From Clostridium saccharoperbutylacetonicum N1-4(HMT) (GTDB lineage Bacteria; Bacillota; Clostridia; Clostridiales; Clostridiaceae): DNA of 64,000 nt. The translations under genes were made by a program, and so were the position numbers. This document shows, one piece after another, positions 42,605 to 51,322 of this stretch (position 1 is the first letter of the stretch; the number at the start of each line of letters is the position of its first letter). The DNA lies in the NCBI RefSeq assembly GCF_000340885.1, contig NC_020291.1, forward strand, positions 2,231,001 through 2,295,000, written 5' to 3'. The notes under the pieces are model-generated. The model worked only from the letters and a program-made list of their open reading frames with translations. It searched no databases and was not told where the DNA came from.

Positions 42605-43597
42605 ATGGAAAAAAATAAAATTCAACCAAGAAAAAAGATTTTGTTAGAAAAGACAATAAACAATGACTATAATAATATTACGGGAATAATTGTACTAAAA
42701 AACGGTGAAACATTATATGAAAATTACTTCAATGGATATACTGCTATTGATACTGTACATGTAGCCTCGGTAACAAAAAGTGTTTTTTCTGCTTTGATTG
42801 GTATTGCTATAGATAATGGATATATTAAAAGTATAGATCAGAAAGTATTGGATTTTTTCCCAGAGTACACTACTAAGCGAGGCGAAAAAACAATACAAAG
42901 TGTTACAATTAAGGATATGCTGACTATGACAGCTCCGTATAAATATAAGTCAGAACCATATACAAAGTTTTTTTCAAGTGATAATTGGATGAGGGCTGCA
43001 CTGGATTTATTAGGAGGAAAGGGCAAGATAGGAGAATTTATGTATTCAGCCATCGTAGGAACACATATTTTGTCAGGTATTCTTGTAAAATCAACGGGGC
43101 AATCAGTCCTTGATTTTGCAACAGAAAATTTATTTTCACCATTGGAAATTAAGATTGGACAGAATGTGGTATTGCATAATAAAGAAGAACATCTTGCCTT
43201 TCTAAAGGATAAAAATGTTAGCGGTTGGGTTGTTGATTCTCAAGGAATAAATCCAGCAGGTTGGGGACTTACCTTGACTCCTATAGATATGGCTAAAATA
43301 GGCCAATTATACTTGGATAGTGGACTGTGGCAGGGTAAGCAAATTATACCTAAATGGTGGATAGCTGAAAGTACAAAAGAACACAGTCGATGGGATGAGT
43401 ATGAGTTATCTTATGGTTATCTTTGGTGGATTATTGATGATGAAAAACAAATCTACGCAGCCTTGGGAGATGGGGGAAATGTGATTTATATTAATAGAAA
43501 AAAAGAAATTGTAGTATCTATTGCTTCACTTTTTATGCCACGCGCTAAGGACAGATTGAAACTTATTAAGGAATATATTGAACCTGTATTTGAGTAA
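42605..43597 (+). CDS. Class C beta-lactamase-fold serine hydrolase
   Basis: A 330-residue protein of the beta-lactamase/DD-peptidase (EstB, penicillin-binding-like) family. Ser55-Val-Thr-Lys58 is the S-x-x-K motif. The second motif appears as YSAIVG, with Ala where Asn is usual (Y-x-N), and GDGGN near residue 280 takes the place of H/K-T/S-G. No signal peptide is seen, so it is probably a cytoplasmic esterase or amidase rather than a beta-lactamase. GAGGTGAG precedes the ATG. It is cotranscribed with the AraC gene. Confidence 0.82.
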   Translation: MEKNKIQPRKKILLEKTINNDYNNITGIIVLKNGETLYENYFNGYTAIDTVHVASVTKSVFSALIGIAIDNGYIKSIDQKVLDFFPEYTTKRGEKTIQSVTIKDMLTMTAPYKYKSEPYTKFFSSDNWMRAALDLLGGKGKIGEFMYSAIVGTHILSGILVKSTGQSVLDFATENLFSPLEIKIGQNVVLHNKEEHLAFLKDKNVSGWVVDSQGINPAGWGLTLTPIDMAKIGQLYLDSGLWQGKQIIPKWWIAESTKEHSRWDEYELSYGYLWWIIDDEKQIYAALGDGGNVIYINRKKEIVVSIASLFMPRAKDRLKLIKEYIEPVFE

Positions 43598-43613
43598 TTG
43601 ATGAGAGCCAAGT

Positions 43614-43642
43614 CCAGATGAAAATGGAGGAGGTTCTTTTTT
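43614..43642 (+). terminator. Intrinsic terminator (AGAACC family, shortened)
   Basis: AGAGCC pairs with GGTTCT (G-U allowed) around AAGTCCAGATG..., then a T6 run. Confidence 0.65.
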
Positions 43643-43678
43643 ATTAAATTATATGAAACTGGATTTGTAAATGTAAAT

Positions 43679-43745
43679 ATCAGCTACTTTAGGTTGTTAA
43701 GATTGATTCGTCACGAAATAATTTTTCTGTTATACTGAAATTAAG
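43679..43745 (+). promoter_or_regulatory. Promoter block shared with 41566-41630
   Basis: Near-identical duplicate of the region before the AraC gene, including TTCGTCACGAAATAATTTTT and CTGTTATACTG. It drives the HAD phosphatase. Confidence 0.65.
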
Positions 43746-43770
43746 AAATAGTAATTAAATGGAGGGAAAT

Positions 43771-44562
43771 ATGAAACGAAAAGCAGTATTTTTTGATATT
43801 GATGGTACTCTTTATAATCCTGCTATAGGTGTTCCTGATAGTACCATAAAAGGAATTAAAGAATTAAAACAAAATGGACATCTTGCTTTTATATCAACTG
43901 GTAGAGCGAGGGCTATGATTCCACAAGATTTAGTAGATTTAGGATTTGATGGAGTACTTGCTGCTTGTGGAACTTATGTAGAATATGAAGGTAGAGTAAT
44001 ATATAATATAGATTTGGAAAAAAGTATAGGTGATAATATAATAAGTATTTTAAAGAAACATAACATTTTCTTTATATTAGAAGGACAAGATTATTTATAT
44101 ATGGATTATAATGAGGATTTTGAAGGAGATAAGTTTTCCGTTAAAAAATTCAAGAGAGCCTTTGGTGATAAAATAAAGCCAGTTACTGGATCAGAATTAG
44201 ATTATCATTTTAATAAGATCACCTGTAAAACAAATGAAAATAGCAATTTTAAAGAAGCATATAAGACCATTGAAAAATATTTTGACTGCATTTTTCATAA
44301 TGCACAATTTATTGAATTAGTTCCCAAAGGATTTTCCAAAGTAAAGGGAATAGAAGCTATAATAGAGCATTTAAATATAGATGTTGAAAATACATATGCC
44401 TTTGGTGATAGTTTAAATGATATTGATATGCTTAATTATGTTAAATACGGAATAGCCATGGGAAATAGCAGTCCAGAAGTTCTTGAAATAGCAAATCATA
44501 AGACCGATACTATTGAAAATGATGGAATTTATAAAGGACTAAAAGAATTTAATTTAATATAG
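43771..44562 (+). CDS. HAD-superfamily Cof-type (IIB) phosphatase
   Basis: A 263-residue HAD hydrolase that removes phosphate from sugar phosphates or cofactors such as FMN or PLP. FFDIDGTLYNP near residue 8 has the nucleophile Asp and acid Asp, STGRAR near 42 motif II, and FGDSLNDIDML near 208 motif IV; a Cof-type C2B cap lies between. ATG 43771 follows GGAGGG. It stands alone under a promoter block duplicated from the AraC gene. Confidence 0.88.
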   Translation: MKRKAVFFDIDGTLYNPAIGVPDSTIKGIKELKQNGHLAFISTGRARAMIPQDLVDLGFDGVLAACGTYVEYEGRVIYNIDLEKSIGDNIISILKKHNIFFILEGQDYLYMDYNEDFEGDKFSVKKFKRAFGDKIKPVTGSELDYHFNKITCKTNENSNFKEAYKTIEKYFDCIFHNAQFIELVPKGFSKVKGIEAIIEHLNIDVENTYAFGDSLNDIDMLNYVKYGIAMGNSSPEVLEIANHKTDTIENDGIYKGLKEFNLI

Positions 44563-44596
44563 AATATAATTTAATAAGTGAGTATTTTCCAAAAAG

Positions 44597-44645
44597 AAGA
44601 TCAAATAGATTGATATATATTAAAATTTATTTGGTCTTTTTTTAT
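44597..44645 (+). terminator. Intrinsic terminator
   Basis: AAGATCAAATAGAT pairs imperfectly with ATTTATTTGGTCTT, followed by a T7 run. Confidence 0.7.
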
Positions 44646-44734
44646 AGTATTAATTATGAAAGTTTACAAATTAAAGCAAAAAATGCGAGGAAATAAATTA
44701 TAGGATATAGTATCCTAAATTTGGAGGTAAGGTA

Positions 44735-45598
44735 ATGGAATGGTTAGAAAATTTTAGTAAAGCAATTGATTATGTAGAACAGAATTTAGATGGGGATATT
44801 TCGTATGAAGAAGCAGCTAAAATTGCATGTTGTTCACCTAATTATTTTCAGCGTATGTTTGCTTATGTAACTGGTATAACCTTGATTGAGTACATAAGGC
44901 GTAGAAGAATGACACAAGCAGCTTTTGAATTACAGACAAAAGACATGAAAGTTTTAGATGTTGCAATTAAATATGGATATACATCACCAACAGCATTTAA
45001 TCGTGCATTTCAAAGTGTACATGGTATTAATCCTGCTGTGGCAAAATCTCAAGGATGTCAACTTTGTGCATATCCCCCTATTAAATTCTCAATTCAAATA
45101 CAGGGAGGTAATGATATGCCATATAGAATAGAAGAAAAAGCTCCAATGAGAATTGTTGGTGTTCGTATTCCACTAACAAATGAGATAGATAAAAATTATC
45201 AATTAATCCCATCGCTTTGGGAACAAACAAAACAAAACGGAATGTTTAATGAAATTTTGAATTTGAATAAGCAATTAGAAAAAAGCATATTTGGAATATC
45301 AATTTATGATTCAAAGGATGAAATTTATTATTATATTGCTACTGTTACAAACAAACCTGTACCAGAAGGAATGTATGAATGTGAAATTCCTAAATCTGCT
45401 TGGGCTGTGTTTGAATGTAAGGGGCCATTCAAAGAATCAATACAAATCATTTATAAACGCTTTTTTACAGAATGGCTTCCGTTTTCAGGATATAAACATG
45501 CAGAAATTGGAGATGTAGAACTATATTCAGTATATGATGAAGAAAAAGTTAGTGGATATTCAGAAATGTGGATGAGTATCAAAAAGGAGAGGAAGTAA
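44735..45598 (+). CDS. AraC-family regulator with GyrI-like effector domain
   Basis: A 287-residue regulator. Two AraC helices-turn-helices occupy residues ~8-110 ([20 protein letters not shown], then [20 protein letters not shown]), then a GyrI-like domain from about 130 ([20 protein letters not shown]). GGAGGT precedes the ATG. It leads a tight operon: the next gene, a free-standing GyrI-like protein, starts two bases after its stop, and an ABC exporter follows. It likely activates that operon on binding a drug-like ligand. Confidence 0.88.
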   Translation: MEWLENFSKAIDYVEQNLDGDISYEEAAKIACCSPNYFQRMFAYVTGITLIEYIRRRRMTQAAFELQTKDMKVLDVAIKYGYTSPTAFNRAFQSVHGINPAVAKSQGCQLCAYPPIKFSIQIQGGNDMPYRIEEKAPMRIVGVRIPLTNEIDKNYQLIPSLWEQTKQNGMFNEILNLNKQLEKSIFGISIYDSKDEIYYYIATVTNKPVPEGMYECEIPKSAWAVFECKGPFKESIQIIYKRFFTEWLPFSGYKHAEIGDVELYSVYDEEKVSGYSEMWMSIKKERK

Positions 45599-45599
45599 A

Positions 45600-46055
45600 A
45601 TGGAATATGAAGTAGAAATTAGAGAAATAGAACCAATTAGAGTGGCATTTATGAAATATAGAGGAATTGCTATGGAAGCAAATAAGGTGTTTCCTAATGT
45701 ATTTAAATCAATTAGAGGAAAAGCAGATGGTGCACCATTCTTTAACTATATTACAATGAATCCCGAAACTAAATTTGGAGATATTGAGCTATGCGTACCT
45801 ACAGCAATGACTCCAAGTGGAAATGGAATTGAAGTTAAGGAAACTCCTAGAGTAAAAGCATTATGTGTAACTCATAATGGGTCTTATGAAACTATGTTTC
45901 AAGCATATAAGGAGATTGATGCTTATGCAAGACAAAAGGGAATTAAACTAAGTTCTGAATTTCGCGAAGTATTTATTAAAGGTCCAGGTATGATTTTTAA
46001 GGGGAATCCTGAAAAATACATTACAGAAATAATATTTGCTATTGAGGAGAATTAA
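45600..46055 (+). CDS. GyrI-like small-molecule-binding protein
   Basis: A 151-residue stand-alone GyrI-like (SOUL/BmrR-type) domain. [20 protein letters not shown] at the N-terminus and [20 protein letters not shown] near 90 are the two symmetrical strand-helix units. Such proteins bind cationic or aromatic drugs, and some hydrolyse cyclopropanoid toxins. It lies between the AraC-GyrI regulator and the ABC ATPase, so ligand capture or hydrolysis coupled to export is plausible but inferred. Confidence 0.82.
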   Translation: MEYEVEIREIEPIRVAFMKYRGIAMEANKVFPNVFKSIRGKADGAPFFNYITMNPETKFGDIELCVPTAMTPSGNGIEVKETPRVKALCVTHNGSYETMFQAYKEIDAYARQKGIKLSSEFREVFIKGPGMIFKGNPEKYITEIIFAIEEN

Positions 46056-46056
46056 T

Positions 46057-47010
46057 ATGGAAGCAATCCAGGTAGAAAATGTTGTTAAATCTTATAAAAA
46101 TGGTGTCGAAGCATTAAAAGGGATTTCCTTAACAGTCAAAAAAGGTGAAATTTTTTCCCTTCTTGGCCAGAATGGTGCTGGGAAGTCAACTTTAATCAAT
46201 ATCCTAACAACGTATCTTAAGCCAACATCAGGTACTATAAAAATATTAGGCAATGATATATATACAGAAACTGACAAAGCAAGAAGAAGTATTGCATGTG
46301 TTGCACAGAAAATTTCAATTGATACTTATTTATCATTAAAGGAAAATATGATCTTTCAAAGTAGATTATATAAAATGCCAAAAGCTGAAGCAGAAGAACG
46401 TATGAAGACATTGATTTCGTGCTTTTCTTTAGAAAAATATTTAGATTATCCTGTTTTGTCTTATTCTGGAGGGGTGAAAAGACGATTAGATATTGCTTTA
46501 AATCTTATGTCAAAGCCGCAGATTTTGTTTTTAGATGAACCTACAGTTGGTATGGATATTCAATCTCGTATAGCTATGTGGAAGATGATGAAAAAAATAA
46601 GAGATGAATTTGGAACTACGATTTTCCTTACAACGCATTATCTTGAAGAAGCAGATGAGTTAAGTGATACTATGTGTATTATGAGAGGTGGAAAGGAAGT
46701 AGTACAGGGAACGCCAGCTAGATTACGTGAATTAATTAAACAGGATACTTTATGTATTCGGTTTGCAAATAAAAATGAATCAAAAAGCTGTTGTATGGAA
46801 CTAAGTAATGTTAGGAAAGATTTAAAGATAATTATTAGTAATGAAAAAATTTTAGTTTATTCAAAACAAAGCAGGGAGGAGTTTAAAACAATCAATAAGT
46901 GGTTATTTGAAAAAAAGATAGAATTCGAAGGTATTGAAATAGTTAAACCAGCCTTGGAAGATGTGTTTTTAAGATTAACAGAAGTGAATGGATTGGAGGA
47001 AATTTCATGA
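46057..47010 (+). CDS. ABC exporter ATP-binding protein (DrrA-like)
   Basis: A 317-residue ABC ATPase. GQNGAGKST near residue 38 is Walker A, YSGGVKRRLDIA near 140 the signature, LFLDEPTVGMD near 160 Walker B, and TTHYLEEADEL the H-loop. A C-terminal DrrA-type accessory domain of about 90 residues follows. ATG 46057 follows GAGGAG. Its stop overlaps the permease ATG (ATGA). Together they form an ABC-2 exporter for a drug, peptide or lipid. Confidence 0.92.
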   Translation: MEAIQVENVVKSYKNGVEALKGISLTVKKGEIFSLLGQNGAGKSTLINILTTYLKPTSGTIKILGNDIYTETDKARRSIACVAQKISIDTYLSLKENMIFQSRLYKMPKAEAEERMKTLISCFSLEKYLDYPVLSYSGGVKRRLDIALNLMSKPQILFLDEPTVGMDIQSRIAMWKMMKKIRDEFGTTIFLTTHYLEEADELSDTMCIMRGGKEVVQGTPARLRELIKQDTLCIRFANKNESKSCCMELSNVRKDLKIIISNEKILVYSKQSREEFKTINKWLFEKKIEFEGIEIVKPALEDVFLRLTEVNGLEEIS

Positions 47011-47762
47011 ATGTCATAACTCTTTTACAACGTAATGTTAAATGGCGTTTTCACAATAAATTTACTGTTGTAATCACTATTTTACAGCCAATGCTTTGGC
47101 TTGTTTTGTATAGTGCTGTTGCCAGCCAAGCTATGAGTGGAATAGGAATCAGGAACTATACAACTTTTATTTTACCTGGACTAATAGTGCTAGTGAGTTT
47201 TGGTTCATGTAGTAGTAGTGGAATTATGAACTATTTAATGAAAGCAGATGGAAGTTTTTATAGAATACTAATTGCTCCAATTAGTAGAAAATCGATAGTG
47301 CTAGGACAAGTACTCGAAGCGGTGTTATGCACATTTATTGAAGTTGGAATAATGTGTATTGCTAGTTTATTTTTCTCAGTAAAAATTCAAACCAACCTTT
47401 CAGGAATTTTAATTATAATACTAATTATTTTCCTAAATGCAATGAGTTTATCATCCTTGACGTATGCAATAAGTTTAGTACTACCAAATGAAGTAGTATA
47501 TGAAACAGCAATGAATGCTATAGTATTGCCGGTATTCTTTTTAAGTACAGCTCTTTTCCCAGAAAATACATTAACTGGCTGGCTTAAAGTTGCTGTAAAT
47601 TTGAACCCTTTTACGCATGTAATTAATTTATTACGTACTTTGATGATAGAAGGACGTGTAGAAATACTTCAGCTTATTATAGTAATAGCTATGCTTATTG
47701 TAATTGGTGGGATTACTTTTTTATTAGCTTTATTTAGATTAAAGAAAGAAACTAGTTTATAA
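47007..47762 (+). CDS. ABC-2-type exporter permease (DrrB-like)
   Basis: A 251-residue membrane protein with six hydrophobic segments of the ABC-2 type. The ABC-2 signature region ATALFPENTLTGWLKVAVNLNPFTHVINLLR near residues 188-218 is typical of DrrB/NodJ-like permeases (only part is given by motif: LNPFTHVINLLR). It overlaps the ATPase by four bases and ends the AraC-GyrI-ABC operon. Confidence 0.9.
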   Translation: MNVITLLQRNVKWRFHNKFTVVITILQPMLWLVLYSAVASQAMSGIGIRNYTTFILPGLIVLVSFGSCSSSGIMNYLMKADGSFYRILIAPISRKSIVLGQVLEAVLCTFIEVGIMCIASLFFSVKIQTNLSGILIIILIIFLNAMSLSSLTYAISLVLPNEVVYETAMNAIVLPVFFLSTALFPENTLTGWLKVAVNLNPFTHVINLLRTLMIEGRVEILQLIIVIAMLIVIGGITFLLALFRLKKETSL

Positions 47763-47878
47763 TACTGATTTATTTTCAGAGTCTTATTAGTGAAAATTAT
47801 TAATAAGCTTTTAAAATTATTGATTTTGTAGAAAAAATAGCCTATACCTACAAAATATTATATAATCAAAAATATAAT

Positions 47879-47903
47879 GTCGTGGCGTCACGACTTATTT
47901 TTG
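47879..47903 (+). terminator. Intrinsic terminator of the ABC operon
   Basis: GTCGTGGCGTCACGAC has 6-bp arms and a 4-base loop and is followed by TTATTTTTGT. Confidence 0.7.
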
Positions 47904-47951
47904 TAATAATGAACTTTATACAGCGAATTGATGTTAATTGTTAGGAGGTAA

Positions 47952-47987
47952 AGCATTCTAATATTATATAGATAATATTAGAATGCT
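47952..47987. repeat. Perfect 16-bp-arm inverted repeat
   Basis: AGCATTCTAATATTAT and ATAATATTAGAATGCT flank a 4-base centre. There is no T-run. It follows AGGAGG with no gene and lies 14 bases before the MarR promoter. Its role is unclear. Confidence 0.7.
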
Positions 47988-48000
47988 ATATATAAAAAAC

Positions 48001-48044
48001 TTGACAAAAATAGTTGCTGAAACTAAAATAGTTATAACAACTAT
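48001..48044 (+). promoter_or_regulatory. MarR promoter and operator
   Basis: TTGACA at 48001 starts the promoter. ATAGTTATAACAACTAT at 48028-48044 is an inverted repeat over the -10 region, and a weaker TAGTTGCTGAAACTA precedes it. The same site is found at 48515-48531 before the hydrolase. Confidence 0.75.
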
Positions 48045-48062
48045 TTTGAAGCAGGTGATTAT

Positions 48063-48500
48063 TTGAATAGAGAATATGATTACACAAAGTTAATTGGTTA
48101 TTTAATAATTAAAGGCGAAGTTTGTATAAAAAGAAAAATTCTTAATGCCTTTTTAGAAAAGGGATATGACATTACATTTGAACAATGGACAGTTTTAAAC
48201 GTATTATATGCAGAACCGGGACTGATTCAAAGTGAAATTGCTATAAGAACCTATAAAGATAAAACAAATGTCACAAGGATATTAGATGTTCTTTCTAAAA
48301 ATGGATATATTGTAAGAGAGCAGCATGAAAGTGACAGAAGAAGCTTGTGTGTATACCTTACAGATAAAGGTACAAGAATGTTCGATGAGCTTATACCTAG
48401 CGTTGAGTTGCTTAATGAACAATTTAAAAAAGGACTGTCAGATGAAGAAATTAAAATATTTGAAAATGTTCTAGAAAAAATATATAAAAACGCTGAATAG
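48063..48500 (+). CDS. MarR-family transcriptional regulator (TTG start)
   Basis: A 145-residue MarR protein starting at TTG 48063 after GCAGGTGAT. The winged helix contains LIQSEIAIRTYKDKTNVTRI near residues 62-82 and the wing REQHESDRRSLCVYLTDKG. The identical operator before this gene and before the hydrolase at 48576 suggests one small regulon. The ligand may be a hydrolase substrate. Confidence 0.88.
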   Translation: MNREYDYTKLIGYLIIKGEVCIKRKILNAFLEKGYDITFEQWTVLNVLYAEPGLIQSEIAIRTYKDKTNVTRILDVLSKNGYIVREQHESDRRSLCVYLTDKGTRMFDELIPSVELLNEQFKKGLSDEEIKIFENVLEKIYKNAE

Positions 48501-48514
48501 TGTTTTTATATATA

Positions 48515-48531
48515 ATAGTTGTTATAACTAA
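48515..48531 (+). promoter_or_regulatory. Second MarR operator
   Basis: ATAGTTGTTATAACTAA is the reverse-oriented counterpart of the site at 48028-48044 and lies between the MarR and hydrolase genes. Confidence 0.7.
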
Positions 48532-48575
48532 TATTGATATAGCTATTAAAATATTTATTAAAGGTGGGATAGTTC

Positions 48576-49688
48576 ATGGTTAATTTATCTTTAAAAGAAA
48601 AATTCGCATTTAAGTTCATTTTTAATGAAAAAAGAATCTATCAAAGATGGTACGGAAGATTTTTAGGTTTTGGAATAGACTATGGAAGGTTAAAGAGAGT
48701 AGTGGCAAGAATATCAAATTGGCTACAATGGTGTGATGAATGGACTAAAGAAGGTGATCAATTATACAAGAAAGCCGAGGAAGAATTGATAAACGGATAT
48801 GAGATTAAAGCAAAAGCATTATTTCATGAAGCAGTGGGATGTTATCATGTTGGTCAGCATATATTTTTTATCGATAGTAACCAAAAGGAGAGAACACAAG
48901 AAAAAGCTAGGATAAGTTATAAAAGAGCAATTGATTTGGATAATGAAAAGGAAAGGCCGATTCGTATTGAAATTCCTTTTAATGGAGCAATAGTACCAGG
49001 GTATTTAAGATTATCAAATATGTCTAACGGACCACTTGTAATCTTCATAAATGGAATGGATAACATTAAGGAAGCAGAAGGTCATTCGCAAGGAACATTA
49101 TTTCAAAAATATGGATTTAATTTCTTTACTTTTGATGGAATTGGTCAAGGTGAAATGTGGAAAGCTATGAAATTTGATGAAAAAGAATATCATAAGGTGG
49201 TATCAGTAATCATTGATTGGTTTGAAAAGCAGAAAATATATGATATTGATATTAAAAGAATTGCATTAGTTGGATTTAGTTTAGGTGGATATTTAGCACC
49301 AATGTGTGCAGCATATGATAAACGTGTAAAATGTGTAGTTGGAAATAGTGGAGTGGTTTATATAGGTGGATTAGCTGGATTAAAAAAGCTTAATCCAATT
49401 TGGCAAAGGGGTGTCACATATATGACTAAGAGTGAGACATTAGAAGAAGCTGTTAATAGTTTTGATTGGGATATTGAGGATTCGCCTAATTTACAAGTAC
49501 CGTTGTTGTTTTACCATGCAGGAAAAGATGAGGTCATGCCTTCTCCAAAACTTCATGCTGAAAAAGTAATGAAATGGGCAAGGGGAGATAAGACGCTTAA
49601 ATTTTATGAGGATGCAGAACATTGTACAATGAATTATTTAGATGAAGTTTTTCCTGAGATAGTAAACTGGCTTAAAATAAAGTTATAA
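48576..49688 (+). CDS. FrsA/DUF1100-like alpha/beta hydrolase
   Basis: A 370-residue alpha/beta hydrolase of the same architecture as the protein at 12173: a helical N-terminal region of about 120 residues (with YHVGQHIFFID) and a catalytic domain. GFSLGGYLAPMCAA holds the nucleophile Ser, HAGKDEVMPSPK the acid, and EDAEHCTMNYLDE the His. AAAGGTGGG precedes the ATG. It is controlled by the MarR upstream through a shared operator. Ester or C-C bond hydrolysis of a xenobiotic is inferred. Confidence 0.84.
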   Translation: MVNLSLKEKFAFKFIFNEKRIYQRWYGRFLGFGIDYGRLKRVVARISNWLQWCDEWTKEGDQLYKKAEEELINGYEIKAKALFHEAVGCYHVGQHIFFIDSNQKERTQEKARISYKRAIDLDNEKERPIRIEIPFNGAIVPGYLRLSNMSNGPLVIFINGMDNIKEAEGHSQGTLFQKYGFNFFTFDGIGQGEMWKAMKFDEKEYHKVVSVIIDWFEKQKIYDIDIKRIALVGFSLGGYLAPMCAAYDKRVKCVVGNSGVVYIGGLAGLKKLNPIWQRGVTYMTKSETLEEAVNSFDWDIEDSPNLQVPLLFYHAGKDEVMPSPKLHAEKVMKWARGDKTLKFYEDAEHCTMNYLDEVFPEIVNWLKIKL

Positions 49689-49744
49689 ATGTAAATATAA
49701 ATTGTAATGCCACAAATTCATTTTTGAATTGTATAGTGTCAAGT

Positions 49745-49867
49745 AAAAAGATAGGATTTCTTGTACAATATGGCTTTCCAGAAGATATTCATGCAAGACC
49801 CTTGGAAAAGTATCTTGAAAAGTTATGTGTTTGTTATATATTTTTGTTAAAAAAACTTAATTTATAA
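49745..49867 (+). pseudogene. Flavoprotein (FMN reductase) remnant
   Basis: Without a start codon, the frame reads KKIGFLVQYGFPEDIHARPL, then EKYLEKLC. This is the central IVQSGFPE...RYLEKYLEKL segment of flavodoxin-family reductases. The rest is gone. It is the fifth trace of this family in the window. Confidence 0.55.
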
Positions 49868-49885
49868 CGGCGATAATGCAAATTA

Positions 49886-49924
49886 AAAAAGTAGTCTTCA
49901 TATTTGAGAAAACTACTTTTTTAT
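49886..49924. terminator. Intrinsic terminator
   Basis: AAAAAAGTAGT pairs with ACTACTTTTTT around a 17-base loop. Confidence 0.7.
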
Positions 49925-49954
49925 GAAATGGAATAAGTATAGTAATATTTACTA

Positions 49955-50267
49955 TATAGATATCCAAATTAATAATTCAACTTATAAATGTAATTTATAT
50001 GTATTATTGAGAAATTATAATCGTAACACTACACTTGAAATCAGATACATTTTTCTGGAAGCAGGCATGTGAAATTGAGCTGATGATGGTTCTTAATGGG
50101 GCTTGTTTTATTTACAGCTTGTCCAGATTTTACATCTGGAACACGCTGAAATGACGGCAAGCCGCCATTTAGAACCTTCCAGCGAAAATTTCACTAGTCC
50201 TGTGGAAGATAAATGTATCTGATTTAGGTAATTGTTGCATAAGTCTAATTTTCGATTTGGATATCTT
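49955..50267 (-). mobile_element. MITE-like fold-back element, copy 4 (inverse orientation)
   Basis: About 313 bp. The left terminus TATAGATATCC is intact; the right end reads GGATATCTTT, so the TA flank is mutated. The interior is close to copy 1 in reverse, with core AATGGGGCTTGT/ACGGCAAGCCGCCATT and apex GTCCAGATT/ATCTGGAAC. Confidence 0.85.
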
Positions 50268-50296
50268 TGGGTTAGAAATTGCACAAGATTAAACTA

Positions 50297-51322
50297 TTAA
50301 GAGTTAGCTAACTTATCCAATTCCATTGTAAAAGTTGTTACTTCTTCAACACTTGCATTAGTTTCTTCTATTGCAGCAGATTGTTGCTCTGTTATATCTA
50401 ATGTAGTATTTGATACTTGCATTGTTTTAGTTACTGAATCTTGTATTTTAGCTAATAAAGTACCAATATCAGCTGTTGTTTCTCGTGAAGTTTCAGAAAG
50501 TTTTCTTATTTCAGAAGCAACTACACTAAAACCTTTCCCCATTTCTCCAACTCTTGCAGCTTCAATAGATGCATTAAGTCCAAGCATTTTTGTTTGATTA
50601 GCTATATCTTTTATGTAGCCTAAAATGTCATTTATTTCATTTGTTAGGTTTTGAACATTAGATATCTCATTATTTAATTGGGTTTGGTTTTCAGTAACCT
50701 CCATTGAGGAAGCTGCAAGCTCTTCAGTAGCAGAAGAAATTTGTTCGAAACTTTCAGTTAGCGTTCCAGTTAATTGTTTTATTTTTAAACGTTGATAACC
50801 TTCGTTTGATAAGGTATTAGCAACTGAAAATAGTACTTCAGCTGCTGATTTAATATTGCTTTCATCTACTATTTTTACTTCAGTGGCAGCATTGTAATAT
50901 GAGTCTTGGTTTAAACCAAGTTCATTTGCTGTATTTTTAAACTCTTTTTCATTAGGACTATCATAAAGTATTTGACCTCCAAGTATTGTACCGATCAATT
51001 GGCCATTAACAATTATAGGTGCTGCAAAATCAATAAGTCCAGAATGGCATTTGTAAATATAAGGCTTTCCAGTCTTGAAAGCTTCCTCTCCAGCAGTACT
51101 ATGACACTTTGCACAACGACTTTTCCCTAAACTAGTAGATTGGGTTAAGTTTAAACAAATATTTGTGTAGCTGCTTGGCTTAGTGAATGGATTTCCATGT
51201 TTATCCACTGTAACGCTTGCAATATTCATACTATTTGCAAAATCATCTTGGAATTTTTGAAGAAATGGCAAATCAATGATATCGCTTAATTCTAAATTGT
51301 CTAATTCAATAATGTCTTTCAT
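50297..51322 (-). CDS. Soluble chemoreceptor with PocR sensory domain
   Basis: A 341-residue methyl-accepting chemotaxis-type protein without transmembrane segments. Residues ~10-175 are a PocR ligand domain with [20 protein letters not shown], then [14 protein letters not shown]. The rest is the signalling coiled coil with [20 protein letters not shown], then [18 protein letters not shown], the kinase-contact hairpin. PocR domains bind small molecules such as hydrocarbon derivatives, and the two C-x-x-C-H/KCH segments may bind metal. ATG 51322 follows GGGGGG. It likely feeds the cell chemotaxis kinase; no che genes are nearby. Confidence 0.88.
   Translation of the reverse strand: MKDIIELDNLELSDIIDLPFLQKFQDDFANSMNIASVTVDKHGNPFTKPSSYTNICLNLTQSTSLGKSRCAKCHSTAGEEAFKTGKPYIYKCHSGLIDFAAPIIVNGQLIGTILGGQILYDSPNEKEFKNTANELGLNQDSYYNAATEVKIVDESNIKSAAEVLFSVANTLSNEGYQRLKIKQLTGTLTESFEQISSATEELAASSMEVTENQTQLNNEISNVQNLTNEINDILGYIKDIANQTKMLGLNASIEAARVGEMGKGFSVVASEIRKLSETSRETTADIGTLLAKIQDSVTKTMQVSNTTLDITEQQSAAIEETNASVEEVTTFTMELDKLANS

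Noticed and set aside
42605..43597. Beta-lactamase resistance gene
   Set aside because: No signal peptide, altered second and third motifs; better described as an esterase-like serine hydrolase.
47879..47894. Operator related to TTCGTCACGAA at 41590 and 43705
   Set aside because: It shares GTCACGA but is followed by a T-rich tail at the end of the ABC operon, so a terminator is the simpler reading.
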